The notes beneath the pieces were generated by a model. That model was not told where the DNA came from. It did no database searches and was given only the letters and a program-made list of their open reading frames with translations. Made by a program: the position numbers and the translations under genes. Positions 1 through 7,841 of a stretch of DNA of 48,001 nt are shown in pieces. The stretch is from Actinomadura soli. GTDB lineage: Bacteria > Actinomycetota > Actinomycetes > Streptosporangiales > Streptosporangiaceae. Each line of letters begins with the position of its first letter. The first letter of the stretch is position 1. Location of the stretch: assembly GCF_005889715.1 (NCBI RefSeq), contig NZ_VCKW01000031.1:1-48001 (forward strand). Direction: 5' to 3'.

Positions 1-40
1 GTCGCGGGCGGCGGTCGCCGATATGTCACTCGGCCAATCC

Positions 41-68
41 TTGCACTGTGTGACTGACTAGATACTTT
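41..68 (+). promoter_or_regulatory. Candidate sigma-70-type promoter of the crystallin-fold protein gene
   Basis: A TTGCAC box at 41-46 is followed by a 16-base spacer and a TACTTT box at 63-68. It lies about 80 bases upstream of the ATG at 147 in a locally less GC-rich stretch. Seen in sequence; promoter function is inferred. Confidence 0.35.
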
Positions 69-146
69 CCGCATCCATCTTCGGAGCGTAGTGTTTCGAT
101 CACAATGCGACACGCCCGGTCGTGTCTGTGAAGGGGGAAGGCACCG

Positions 147-785
147 ATGCCGAGAAACGTGCGGAAGACCGCGCTGGTTTGGGCGCGGGCAGGGGCCGTG
201 ATGTCCACCGTGGGGCTGTGCGCCGCCGTGGCGGCACCGGCGAGCGCTCTAGCGGAACGGGGGGTGGTGACCGCCGCGCCGGTCCGCGCGCCGGAACGCC
301 ACTGCGTGGTGCCAGTGTCCGATCGTGAGGCGCGATGTTTCACCAGTTTCCGGAGGGCGCTCGCCGAAGCCACGACCGGGCGGATCACCGATGCCCCCGG
401 CAACGCCGCGGCCGCGGCGGCTGATCGCGCGCTCGAACGTCGCATCAACACGCTGGCCGCCGAGCGGCAGCGCGGCGATGCTCCCCGGGAGGGGTACGTC
501 CTGTCGATCGAGTACCAACACGAGAACTTCGGCGGCTCCTCGGTCATCTTCACGGGGTTCCAGGGATGCGACGGGATCGACAACGGCACCATCGAGTTCG
601 AATTCGCCGACCTGGCCCCGATCGGATGGAACGACACGATCTCCTCGTTCAGGACCTACAGCAACTGCCGGGTGAGCCACTTCGAGCACCCGCACTTCGT
701 CACCCCGCGGACCCTGTTCCAAACGACTCTGAGCTACATCGGTAGCCTGATGAACGACAGGGCCTCCTCCCTCCAATGGACCTGA
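147..785 (+). CDS. Secreted beta/gamma-crystallin-fold protein
   Basis: The 212-residue product begins with a basic start and a hydrophobic, alanine-rich segment (about residues 15-36) ending in A-S-A, a classic Sec signal peptide, so the mature protein is exported. The C-terminal half (about residues 110-212) shows the two-motif pattern of a beta/gamma-crystallin domain: an aromatic-rich strand followed by 'ENFGG', then 'NDTISSFR', and a related 'NDRASSLQW' at the very end. Such domains often bind calcium and occur in small exported actinomycete proteins, including inhibitor-like ones. A purine-rich ribosome site (GGGGGAAGG) precedes the ATG. The middle segment (residues 37-110) is Ala/Arg-rich and not recognisable. 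Secretion and fold are fairly clear; the biological role is unknown. No partner gene lies next to it. Confidence 0.72.
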   Translation: MPRNVRKTALVWARAGAVMSTVGLCAAVAAPASALAERGVVTAAPVRAPERHCVVPVSDREARCFTSFRRALAEATTGRITDAPGNAAAAAADRALERRINTLAAERQRGDAPREGYVLSIEYQHENFGGSSVIFTGFQGCDGIDNGTIEFEFADLAPIGWNDTISSFRTYSNCRVSHFEHPHFVTPRTLFQTTLSYIGSLMNDRASSLQWT

Positions 786-919
786 CCCGCGAGACCGTCG
801 GCCGGCGGCCATCTCACGGGTCAGGTTGCCGAGGGCCCCCGACCCAGGCAGCCTGGGCAATGCGCGCACACCGCCCCCCGCAGCCAGGCCAAGGTGAGCC
901 GGTGGGTACGTTCGTCGAG

Positions 920-1057
920 GTGGACAAGGTGCCGGACCATCGCGCCATGCTGCTGGCCGTTGGCGATCTGCAGGTTCTCGGCCAGAGTATCGACGACCAG
1001 CAGCCCACGGCCGTGCTCGGCAGTGCCGGCGGCATCCGCCCGCACCTTCTCCAGCAT
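920..1057 (-). pseudogene. Possible remnant of an anti-sigma-type ATP-binding protein (HATPase_c_2)
   Basis: The minus-strand reading contains 'AEHGRGLLVVDTLAE', which resembles the G-box region near the C-terminus of RsbW-like serine kinases common in actinomycetes ('HGRGLLLVDALA'). Nothing upstream reads as the rest of the domain, and the frame runs on into non-homologous sequence. If correct, it is a truncated fragment in a decayed region. An accidental match is possible because the similarity is short. Confidence 0.3.
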
Positions 1058-1099
1058 GGCCGCATCAATCCGCGGCTGGCGTCGAGCACCTCGATCCGG

Positions 1100-1383
1100 C
1101 AGCGCGGATCGCGCCTGTTCCTGCCGTCCGCGATGTTCGACCAGGTCGCCTCCGGGATCGCCGACATGGCCAAGGCCACCCGGCCGCTACGCGGCCTCGA
1201 CCCGGCGAGCACCCTGGCCTAGTCGTCTCCAGGGAGCAGTTCGACCGCGTCAACGGCTACATCGCGAAAGGGCAGGAAGCGGGCGCCGAACTGGTCGCCG
1301 GTGGGGTCACGACCGGCGGCGACAAAGGCTGGCTCGTCGCACCCACCCTGTTCGCCAGCACGAACGACGACCTCTCGACGGTG
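1100..1383 (+). pseudogene. Aldehyde dehydrogenase fragment (frameshifted, truncated both ends)
   Basis: From 1100 one frame reads 'RGSRLFLPSAMFDQVASGI' and continues to 'LDPASTL'. It stops at 1219-1221, and the next frame resumes at once with 'VVSREQFDRVNGYIAKG' and 'GWLVAPTLFA'. This is the ordered segment of NAD(P)-dependent aldehyde dehydrogenases just after the catalytic cysteine region. Everything before (including the catalytic Glu and Cys regions) and after (the 'EIFGPV' region) is missing, and there is an indel near 1217. It is therefore a dead fragment of about 95 codons out of roughly 480. It lies between a crystallin-fold gene and a convergent RibD-like gene, in a stretch full of other relics. 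Confidence 0.7.
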
Positions 1384-1620
1384 ACCCGGGGATGGGCCTT
1401 GAGGTTGTGGTACCAGGCCGGATGGGTGGGCGAGCCCCCGCTCGAGGCGATGAGGACGATGCCGCCGTCCGGCCGGGGTGAGCAGGCCAGCGGCGTGACC
1501 CGCTCGATCCCCGACCGGGCCCCGATGTGGTGCGGGAGAAGTATCGGCGTGCCCGTCAGCGAGCCGCCGACGCGTCCCGCGTTCGCCCGAACTCCTCGAT
1601 GACCCTGGCGTTGAGGTCGT
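1384..1620. other. Intergenic stretch without a recognisable gene
   Basis: Downstream of the aldehyde dehydrogenase relic no frame gives a recognisable product. Open frames on both strands look like chance frames of GC-rich DNA. Confidence 0.4.
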
Positions 1621-2199
1621 TCACCTGGCCGAACCGTAGATGAGGCTCACCAGGCCGTCCGGCAACTGCTCGACCTTCAGGAGTTCCAGTCCGTGCCGCT
1701 GCTGCGTCCCCGGGAAGAGGGCCGTTCCCTGCCCGGCGATGAGCGGGTAGACGATGAGGCGGAGTTCGTCCACCAGCCCGGCGTCGATCAGGCTGGCGGT
1801 GAGCTGAGCGCCGCCCATCAGGTAGATGTCCTTGCCGGGCTGTTCCTTGAGCGCGGCGATCTCGTCGAGGCCGCGCAGGAACGAGGTGTTCGGCCACTGC
1901 GCGGACTCCATGGTGCTCGACAGCACGTAGTGCGGGGTCCGCGCGGCGAAGCGCGCCCACTCCAGTTCACCCGGTGTGGGCGGCTGGCCGGTGATCCAGT
2001 GGTCCCCCTCGGGCTCGTTCTGGATCGCGGTCCAGTACGACTCGTAGCCCTCGTACATCCTCGCGCCGAGCAGGCACGCGTCCACCTGGGCGGTCAGATC
2101 GTAGTCCTCGGACCAGGCCGCCACCCAGTCCGCGTAGCCTTCCGGGCCTTCCGTCTTGCCGTCGACGGAGATCTTCATCGCTGCGATGAGCTTGCGCAT
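1621..2199 (-). CDS. RibD C-terminal / dihydrofolate-reductase-like family protein
   Basis: The 192-residue protein has the DHFR-like fold of the RibD C-terminal domain family: an N-terminal strand 'MRKLIAAMKISVDGK', an internal 'LLGARMYEGY' (the usual 'LLGRRTYE' position), 'IYLMGGAQLTASLI' (the usual 'GGGxL' NADPH-binding strand) and a C-terminal 'VDELRLIVYPLIAGQGTALF'. The length is typical and the gene looks intact. Family members are NADPH-dependent reductases, but most such stand-alone actinobacterial copies have no known substrate, and no riboflavin gene lies nearby. A good ribosome site (GGGAGG, seven bases before the ATG) supports the start. The gene converges on the aldehyde dehydrogenase relic. 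Confidence 0.88.
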   Translation of the reverse strand: MRKLIAAMKISVDGKTEGPEGYADWVAAWSEDYDLTAQVDACLLGARMYEGYESYWTAIQNEPEGDHWITGQPPTPGELEWARFAARTPHYVLSSTMESAQWPNTSFLRGLDEIAALKEQPGKDIYLMGGAQLTASLIDAGLVDELRLIVYPLIAGQGTALFPGTQQRHGLELLKVEQLPDGLVSLIYGSAR

Positions 2200-2855
2200 G
2201 TCACGCCTCCCGGCGTTCGTTGGTAGGTCGCCCCACCGACGAACGGGCGCCGGCGAAATCGACAGCCCACCGGAGAGACTGCAACGTGCCCCAAGCTCAG
2301 CCAGCCGGCAACGCCACCGAGGAGTACCTGATCACCGCGTGGCCTGGTGTGATGAACCAGACCAGGTGATCAAACAGGAGAGCCTCCAGGGGGCGCGCAT
2401 CCGCCAGTACCGTCAGAAGCACGACACAAAGGCCGCCGGAGACAGGAGCTGACCGGCCGGCCCTCCAGGAGCCCCTCGACATACCGGCGGTGCGCTCGCA
2501 ACCCCGAGCCGCTCCCCCGAACCTCCCGGGCAAAGCCTCGTCCCCGCAGCCCTGGACGGCGCCGGATGAGGCCGGCCGGCTCGTGTTCGGGCGGCTGAGC
2601 CCGCGGGAGCTCCATGCGCTCGGCCTGCTGGCGACGGTACTTTACGCCTCAGTCAACTTCGCTGCTGGCCGCGTCCGTGGTCGGGGGGGCGAGCCCGCGG
2701 CACGCCCGTTATCTTCTTCGCGTCCCCGGTGATCGGGGATCTTGGTCACCAGGCCGGGCATGACTGATTGCCCCTGTCGTTGATGATCCGGGGGGTGTGG
2801 TCACCCGGTCTTGGTGGCGTGGATGGACCGCTGATAGGGACCCCATAGGGACACG
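2200..2855. other. Intergenic/relic region
   Basis: Several short plus-strand readings exist. One around 2290-2380 contains 'ATEEYLITAWPG', which resembles the C-terminus of small actinobacterial hypotheticals, and another around 2600-2680 reads 'LSPRELHALGLLATVLYASVNFAAG'. None has a convincing start, ribosome site and full length together. I treat the region as eroded coding DNA of unknown origin. Confidence 0.3.
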
Positions 2856-3293
2856 TTGTCCGGCAGTCCCTGGCCGCAGCGGCTGGCGCCCCTGGCCGCG
2901 CTGTCGATCCAGCAGGTCAAGGAGACCGACGACGCTTTCCTGCTGCCGTGGGCGGGCCGTCCCTGGACCGGGCCCGCGACGCGGGCGGCCGGCGGAACCC
3001 TCCTCTACCTCGCCCTCATCGCGCTGTTCAGCCTCGGTCTAGCCGCCGCCCTACGCGACACCGCCACAGCTCTTTCGACCGTCTTGGCGCTGCTCTACAT
3101 GCCCGGGATCCTCACCCGGTTCATCGCCGACGAACGCTGGAACACGCTGGTGGACAGGTACGCGCCCATGTCCGCCGGACTCGCCGTCCAGAGCACCGCC
3201 GGCCCGTCCGCCCAGTCCATCGGCCCATGGGCCGGCCTGGGCGTCCTCGCCGCGTATGCCACCGCCGCGATGGCCGCCGTTGGTGCTGATTGA
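2856..3293 (+). pseudogene. C-terminal part of an ABC-2 type transporter permease
   Basis: The 145-codon frame reads as the last half of an ABC-2 permease. It has a hydrophobic helix 'GGTLLYLALIALFSLGLAAAL', then 'RDTATALSTVLALLYMPGIL', then 'PMSAGLAVQSTAG' and a closing helix 'IGPWAGLGVLAAYATAAM'. This is the usual order in actinobacterial drug or lipid exporters. The N-terminal half (at least three helices) is absent, no cognate ATPase gene is nearby, and the C-terminus stops a few residues short of the usual end. The only possible start is a TTG at 2856 with no good ribosome site. I call it a 5'-truncated relic. Confidence 0.65.
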
Positions 3294-3510
3294 CCTGCCT
3301 CTCCTGGCATGCCGGGACCGGTCCATCACATCAGTTTTATCGGGTGTACGTCTTCGGTTCCCGATGGCACTCCTCGGCACCTGGCCGGCAGAGCCACTCA
3401 AAGACGAGGTCGTCGCGCCAGACGCGCATCTGCACGTCATTGCCCACCGCGCCACAAACCCTCAAAGGAGGCATTCACAAGGCTCTCTTGTCATGGCGGC
3501 TGGCGGCCGC
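3294..3510. other. Intergenic stretch, nothing recognised
   Basis: Somewhat lower GC than its surroundings. No frame gives a recognisable product on either strand. Confidence 0.35.
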
Positions 3511-3640
3511 TCAAAACTGTTTGAGTTTGCTGGTGCAGCGCTCGACGACGTTGCGGTCCTTGTAACCGCGTGAGTCGGAGCGTTGTTCCTGGGACGGGAT
3601 CCAGGCGGTGCCGCGTTGGCCGGTGCCGGTGAGGACCACC
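3511..3640 (-). mobile_element. IS5-type transposase C-terminal remnant
   Basis: Reading the minus strand toward a TGA at 3513-3511 gives 'SRGYKDRNVVERCTSKLKQF'. This is the hallmark C-terminal block of IS5-group DDE transposases ('YKxRNxVERxxxKLKxFR'), carrying the catalytic Glu of the triad. The reading stops right after 'KLKQF', where the family normally continues with 'RGIATRYDK', and the preceding 200 or so residues are missing. I saw no paired inverted repeats, so only a scar of the element is left. Confidence 0.6.
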
Positions 3641-4187
3641 ATGGCCAGGCCGCCTTCATGCCGGAGATGTGCTCCAGGGCGAGCTGGGCGAACTCATCTT
3701 CGGGGCGGGCGGCGGCGTGCGGGGCGATGGTGGCGGTGACGATCTGCCTGGTCCGGTTGAACTCCGTACCCTGCACGGGCAATCTCGTGGGTGATCCAGT
3801 CGGCCGGGTTCACCGGAAACTGGTAGCCGTCCCACCGCCCAGCTCCCCGGCCCCGTCGGTCCGGGCACCCAAGTCATCGGCCCCTTGTCGCGGCCAGACG
3901 AGCGCCCGAATGACGGGACACGTATCTCCTCGCCACGCTTGCCACGCGGACGGTCCATGGCACTACGTCGAACCCGGAAACCGGAATGGCGGATATGGGC
4001 ATGGCCGTGCCGTCACGCGCGCGGGCGTCGTCCTGAACGGCGAGGTCATGGGGTGAAAGGCGGCGAGGAAGAGACTCACCCGCGATTGACCGGCTTAGGC
4101 CGGGCGCCCTGTGCTATTTACTCGGTTCGCGGCCTGGGATACGAGAGGGGGCGGAAATGATCAATGCCGATCCCCCGGAGGTACGGG
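3641..4187. other. Intergenic region upstream of the BNR-repeat protein gene
   Basis: Between 3641 and about 4050 a minus-strand frame reads 'TRQIVTATIAPHAAARPEDEF', which looks coding but is not assignable to a family; it may be another relic. The last 120 bases are less GC-rich and presumably hold the promoter of the 4188 gene. A small hairpin, CCGGC-TTAG-GCCGG, sits near 4090-4103. Confidence 0.3.
4177..4181 (+). promoter_or_regulatory. Ribosome binding site deciding the start of the BNR protein
   Basis: GGAGG at 4177-4181 lies six bases before the ATG at 4188. The in-frame ATG at 4164 has only a weaker purine run upstream, so 4188 is preferred. It also gives a compact signal peptide. Confidence 0.6.
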
Positions 4188-6500
4188 ATGCCGCGCTCTC
4201 CGCTCCGGCCAAGGCGCGCGACCCGCGTCCTGGCACTCATCGTGATCCTGGCTCCGGTGGCCGTCCTGGCCGCCGTGCCGGCCGACGCGAACACCGCGAC
4301 GCCAGCCGCACCGCCACGGCCGCGGGGGCCGATGGCTCCGGGAGAGTTCAAGGCCCGGCAGGACACCTCCGGCGGTCTCGGGCTGCCGGAGCGCGCGCTG
4401 GTCAGGGCTTCGGAAGCGGCCGCGAAGGGGCCGAGGCTGCCGGTCGACTGGCGCTCCGAGGGGCCCACCAACATCGGCGGCCGGGTCACCGGGATCGCCG
4501 TCGATCCCAACCGGCGTGACACCGTCTACGTCGGCGCCGCCAGTGGCGGGGTCTGGAAGAGCACGGACCGGGCCGCCACCTTGAGCTCCGTGTGGCCGCG
4601 GCGCAACCCGCAGGCCATCGGCGCGATGGCGGCCGGCTCCGATGGGGCGATCTACGCCGGGACCGGCGAGGCCAACCCCGGAGGCGGCTCCATCACCTAC
4701 GAGGGCGACGGCGTCTACAAGTCGACCGACGGCGGGCGCTCGTGGAAGCGGCTCGGCCTGCAGAACTCCGCCACCATCTCGCTGATCGCCGTCGACCCGG
4801 ACAACCCGCGGCGGATCTTCGTGGCCGCGACCGGGTCGCTGTTCCGGCCGGGCGGCGAGCGCGGCGTCTACCGCTCGGAGGACGGCGGCCGTACCTGGAC
4901 GCTGGTGCTGGCCGGGACCAACGACACCACCGGCGCCAACAGCGTGGTGATCGACCCGGGGAATCCGCAGCGCGTGTGGGCGTCGATGTGGGACCGCCAG
5001 AGGGAGCCCGAGCTGCGGCGCTACGGCGGCGTCGGCTCCGGGCTGTTCCGCTCCGACGACGGCGGGAGCACCTGGCGGCGGCTGGAGAACATCGTCACGC
5101 CGACGCCCGGCGACGACATCGGACTGCGGTCCGACCCGCGGCTCGGGCGCATCGGCATCGGCGTGGCGCCCGGCGATCCGGACCGAGTGTACGTGCTGAC
5201 CTCTACGTTCAGCCAGTTCGGTGACGTGAAGGGATTCTATGTCTCCGACGACGGCGGGGGCTCGTTCAGGACCGGCACGCTGCCGGTCAGCGACGTCCCC
5301 TTCTGGTGGACCGGCCACCTCTGGGTGGACCCCGCGGACCGCGACCACCTCTACATGCCCTCGGCCAACCTGCGCGAGTCGGTCGACGCCGGGCGGACGT
5401 GGAAGGTCAACCAAGGCATGCACGTCGACCACCACGCGATGGTCTGGGACGCGAAGGTGCCCGGACGGGTGTACGAGGGCAACGACGGCGGCGTCTACCG
5501 TTCCGACGCCAATGGCGCCACGCAGACATGGATCAAGGCGGCCAACGAGCCGTACACCCAGTTCTACAGCGTGACCGTCAGCGCGCAGGACGTCACCCGG
5601 ATGGCAGGCGGCACCCAGGACAACGGCTCGGTGCGCACCTGGAACGGCCCGCGCTGGAACGGGTTCCTCGGCGGCGACGGTGAGGCCAACGTCATCCACC
5701 CGCACAACCACGACATCCTCTACAGCTGTTACCAGTTCGGCGCCTGCTTCCGCTCGGACGACGCCGGCGACACCCTCACCGAGTTGCGCGGCGCGGTGGC
5801 CGACCGCTTCAACTGGTTCAGCCCGATCGAGCTGCACCCGGCCGATCCGAGCGTCGTCTACTTCGGCGGCGACCGGCTCAACCGGTCCGCCAACGGGCTC
5901 GACTTCACCCCGATCAGCCCCGACCTCACCGGCGGCCCCGGCCGCGACGAGGTGTACCCGTTCGGCACCCTCACCACCGTGGCCGCCGCCAAGACCGCCC
6001 CCGGCACCGTCGTCGTCGGCTCTGACGACGGCCGCATCTCCCTCACCCGCGACGACGGCGCCCACTGGTCGCTGGAACTGAAGGACCAGCCCTGGGTCAC
6101 CCGAGTCGAAATCGATCCGCGGAACGCCCGCCGGATGTTCGCCACCCTTTCCGGCTACCGGGCCAGCGGCACCGGCGGGCACGTCCTGTACTCCGATGAC
6201 GGCGGCGACACCTGGCGCGACATCAGCGGCAACCTCCCCGGGGCACCGGTGAACGACATCGTCATCGGCCCGCACGGGATACTGCTGATCGCCACCGATG
6301 CCGGCGTCTACGCCGGGCCGCCGTCCGGCCGCTTCTGGTTCCGCCTCGGCGACCTCCCGCTGGCCGCGGTCACCGACATCGAATTCCAGGCGTCCTCCAG
6401 CCACCTCATCGCCGCCACTTTCGGCCGCGGCATCTACAGCACCCGAATTCCGCGCGAACTGGCCAGCAGCGTCCATGCCGCCGGCCGTCAGACGCCGTAA
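4188..6500 (+). CDS. Secreted BNR/Asp-box (VPS10/sortilin-like) repeat propeller protein
   Basis: The 770-residue protein starts with an Arg-rich n-region and a hydrophobic core ('VLALIVILAPVAVLAAVPA'), a Sec signal peptide. After a Pro-rich linker, about ten Asp-box motifs (S/T-x-D-x-G-x-x-W type) run through the rest, for example 'KSTDGGRSW', 'RSEDGGRTW', 'RSDDGGSTW', 'VSDDGGGSF', 'YSDDGGDTW'. Together they make one large or two consecutive beta-propellers as in sortilin/VPS10 domains. Bacterial relatives are often labelled glycosyl hydrolases, but no sialidase-type catalytic Arg triad or known catalytic domain is apparent, so ligand or polysaccharide binding at the surface is as likely as catalysis. 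The gene stands alone, with relics on both sides. Intact, of usual length for the family. Confidence 0.85.
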   Translation: MPRSPLRPRRATRVLALIVILAPVAVLAAVPADANTATPAAPPRPRGPMAPGEFKARQDTSGGLGLPERALVRASEAAAKGPRLPVDWRSEGPTNIGGRVTGIAVDPNRRDTVYVGAASGGVWKSTDRAATLSSVWPRRNPQAIGAMAAGSDGAIYAGTGEANPGGGSITYEGDGVYKSTDGGRSWKRLGLQNSATISLIAVDPDNPRRIFVAATGSLFRPGGERGVYRSEDGGRTWTLVLAGTNDTTGANSVVIDPGNPQRVWASMWDRQREPELRRYGGVGSGLFRSDDGGSTWRRLENIVTPTPGDDIGLRSDPRLGRIGIGVAPGDPDRVYVLTSTFSQFGDVKGFYVSDDGGGSFRTGTLPVSDVPFWWTGHLWVDPADRDHLYMPSANLRESVDAGRTWKVNQGMHVDHHAMVWDAKVPGRVYEGNDGGVYRSDANGATQTWIKAANEPYTQFYSVTVSAQDVTRMAGGTQDNGSVRTWNGPRWNGFLGGDGEANVIHPHNHDILYSCYQFGACFRSDDAGDTLTELRGAVADRFNWFSPIELHPADPSVVYFGGDRLNRSANGLDFTPISPDLTGGPGRDEVYPFGTLTTVAAAKTAPGTVVVGSDDGRISLTRDDGAHWSLELKDQPWVTRVEIDPRNARRMFATLSGYRASGTGGHVLYSDDGGDTWRDISGNLPGAPVNDIVIGPHGILLIATDAGVYAGPPSGRFWFRLGDLPLAAVTDIEFQASSSHLIAATFGRGIYSTRIPRELASSVHAAGRQTP

Positions 6501-6639
6501 GGCCGCCGTGAGCAAGCGGCACAGGGGTTTCCACCGGCCGCAGGACACACTCACCGAGACACTGACCACAGGGTCCGGGCATTGGGCCCACGGCAATCAC
6601 GGTGCAGGCAATCACGTTCGCGGCCCCCACTTGGGACGG

Positions 6640-7087
6640 CTGAGGAGCCGGGTGGACCAGACGGTGGCCGAGGCGGTGCGGGAGACCATCGGGGACGCCA
6701 GGAGCGATGCGGGCGAGCATCTGCGCCTCGCGTGGAACGCGGCCTAGGGGTGCAGCCGGACACGACGCGGGCCTACAGCGAGGCGATCAAGGGCGTCGAA
6801 GCGATCGCCATCCCGGCGGCTCTTCCCAAGGACAAGACGGCGACCCTTGGGATTGCTCAATCATCTGAAGGACACCGCGGCACGGTGGACGGTTTCCATC
6901 GACGGCCGGGACGGCCAGCCGGCTTCACCACCGCGGTGATCGCCATGATCGACCTGCTGTGGTCGGGGCAGCGCGACCGCCACGCTGGCCCGGAGATGAA
7001 GGTCGTCTCCCCGGAATCTGCCCGGAGGGCCGTGCACACGGCGGCCACCCTGGTGCAGTGGTTCACCAACGGTCACGTCCACAAGAA
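6640..7087 (+). pseudogene. Conserved actinobacterial hypothetical (possible abortive-infection-like), broken by three frameshifts
   Basis: Three frames must be joined to read one protein. 'LRSRVDQTVAEAVRETIGDA' and 'LRLAWNAA' lie in the frame that stops at 6747. 'VQPDTTRAYSEAIKGVEAIA' follows in a second frame, 'LLNHLKDTAARWTVSIDGR' in a third, and the second frame resumes with 'AVIAMIDLLWSGQRDRHAG' and 'VHTAATLVQWFTNG'. The order and spacing resemble conserved actinobacterial proteins of unknown function sometimes annotated as abortive-infection C-terminal domains; that family label is from memory and uncertain. The coding signal across shifted frames makes it a true pseudogene rather than chance. 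It follows the BNR gene with no intact partner. Confidence 0.5.
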
Positions 7088-7474
7088 GAGTGACCTTTGG
7101 GCAAGCTGGAGCGGGGGAAGAGTCAGGCGCCGCCACCGAGCAGGTCGGCGATCGCGGATCGTGTTGCGGACGAGGTCGCGCCTCGACCGGCGAGCGCCGC
7201 ACTGATGGCGATGCTGCCGAGGCGGCGTAGCCTGAGGCTGAGCACGGCCGGGCACGTCGAACCGTTCTGCATCGGCCGGGGTGGGTGGTCCGGGAAGTGA
7301 GTGGCCGCCGTTCTCCAGCCGTCGTGGACGCTTCGCCGGGACTGCTGATCGAGACTCGCGACCATGCCGGGCGACCGCTGGGAAGGTAATTCTGGTCCGG
7401 ACGTCCATAACAGCGTGGCGGCTTCGACCAGGAGCCGCGCCCCGGATGGGGTCGCCGGACGGAGAGGACGCGGC
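7088..7474. other. Intergenic region before the YciI gene
   Basis: No supported gene. The end of this stretch must carry the promoter of the YciI-sigma pair, but no clear -35/-10 pair stands out. The ribosome site GGAGAGGA lies at 7461-7468. Confidence 0.35.
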
Positions 7475-7837
7475 ATGAAATACATGATCATGATGTTCGG
7501 CGGGGTCGGCGAGACGCTTGCGAACCGGTCTCCGGCGTGGATCAGCGGCATGCAGAAGCTCATGATGGAGATCGATGGCGAGCTTCGGGAGAACGGCGAA
7601 CTGGTGGCCAGCGACGCGCTCGTCGACCCGTCCCAGGCGACCACGGTGCGCTTCCGCAACGGCGCGCCGCTGCCGACCGATGGGCCGTTCGCCGAGGTGA
7701 AGGAGTCCCTTGCGGGCTTTTGGATCGTCGACGTGAGCGAGGAGCGGGCCGTCGAGATCGCATCGCGGGCGGTCGCCTACATCGAGTTCCCGATGGAGAT
7801 CCGCCGCCTCATGGACCACCAGCCGGACCACTCGTGA
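7475..7837 (+). CDS. YciI/DGPF family protein (ECF42 partner)
   Basis: The 120-residue protein is a DGPF (YCII-related) domain protein: 'MKYMIMMFGG' start, the family motif appearing as 'LPTDGPFAEVKESLAGFWIV', and 'AVEIASRAV' before a C-terminal 'IEIRP'-type strand ('EFPMEIRRLM'). These small ferredoxin-like-fold proteins are consistently found beside ECF42 sigma factors, as here, where the sigma gene begins four bases after this stop. Their biochemical role is unsettled; they are proposed to be linked to the sigma factor's target function. The ribosome site GGAGAGGA, six bases upstream, fixes the ATG at 7475 over longer in-frame options. Intact. Confidence 0.9.
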   Translation: MKYMIMMFGGVGETLANRSPAWISGMQKLMMEIDGELRENGELVASDALVDPSQATTVRFRNGAPLPTDGPFAEVKESLAGFWIVDVSEERAVEIASRAVAYIEFPMEIRRLMDHQPDHS

Positions 7838-7841
7838 CCGA

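Noticed and set aside
4161..6596. 811-codon open frame antisense to the BNR-repeat gene
   Set aside because: Mirror frame of a GC-rich gene: low-complexity Gly/Ala/Val/Asp composition, no domain, and the plus strand is clearly the real gene.
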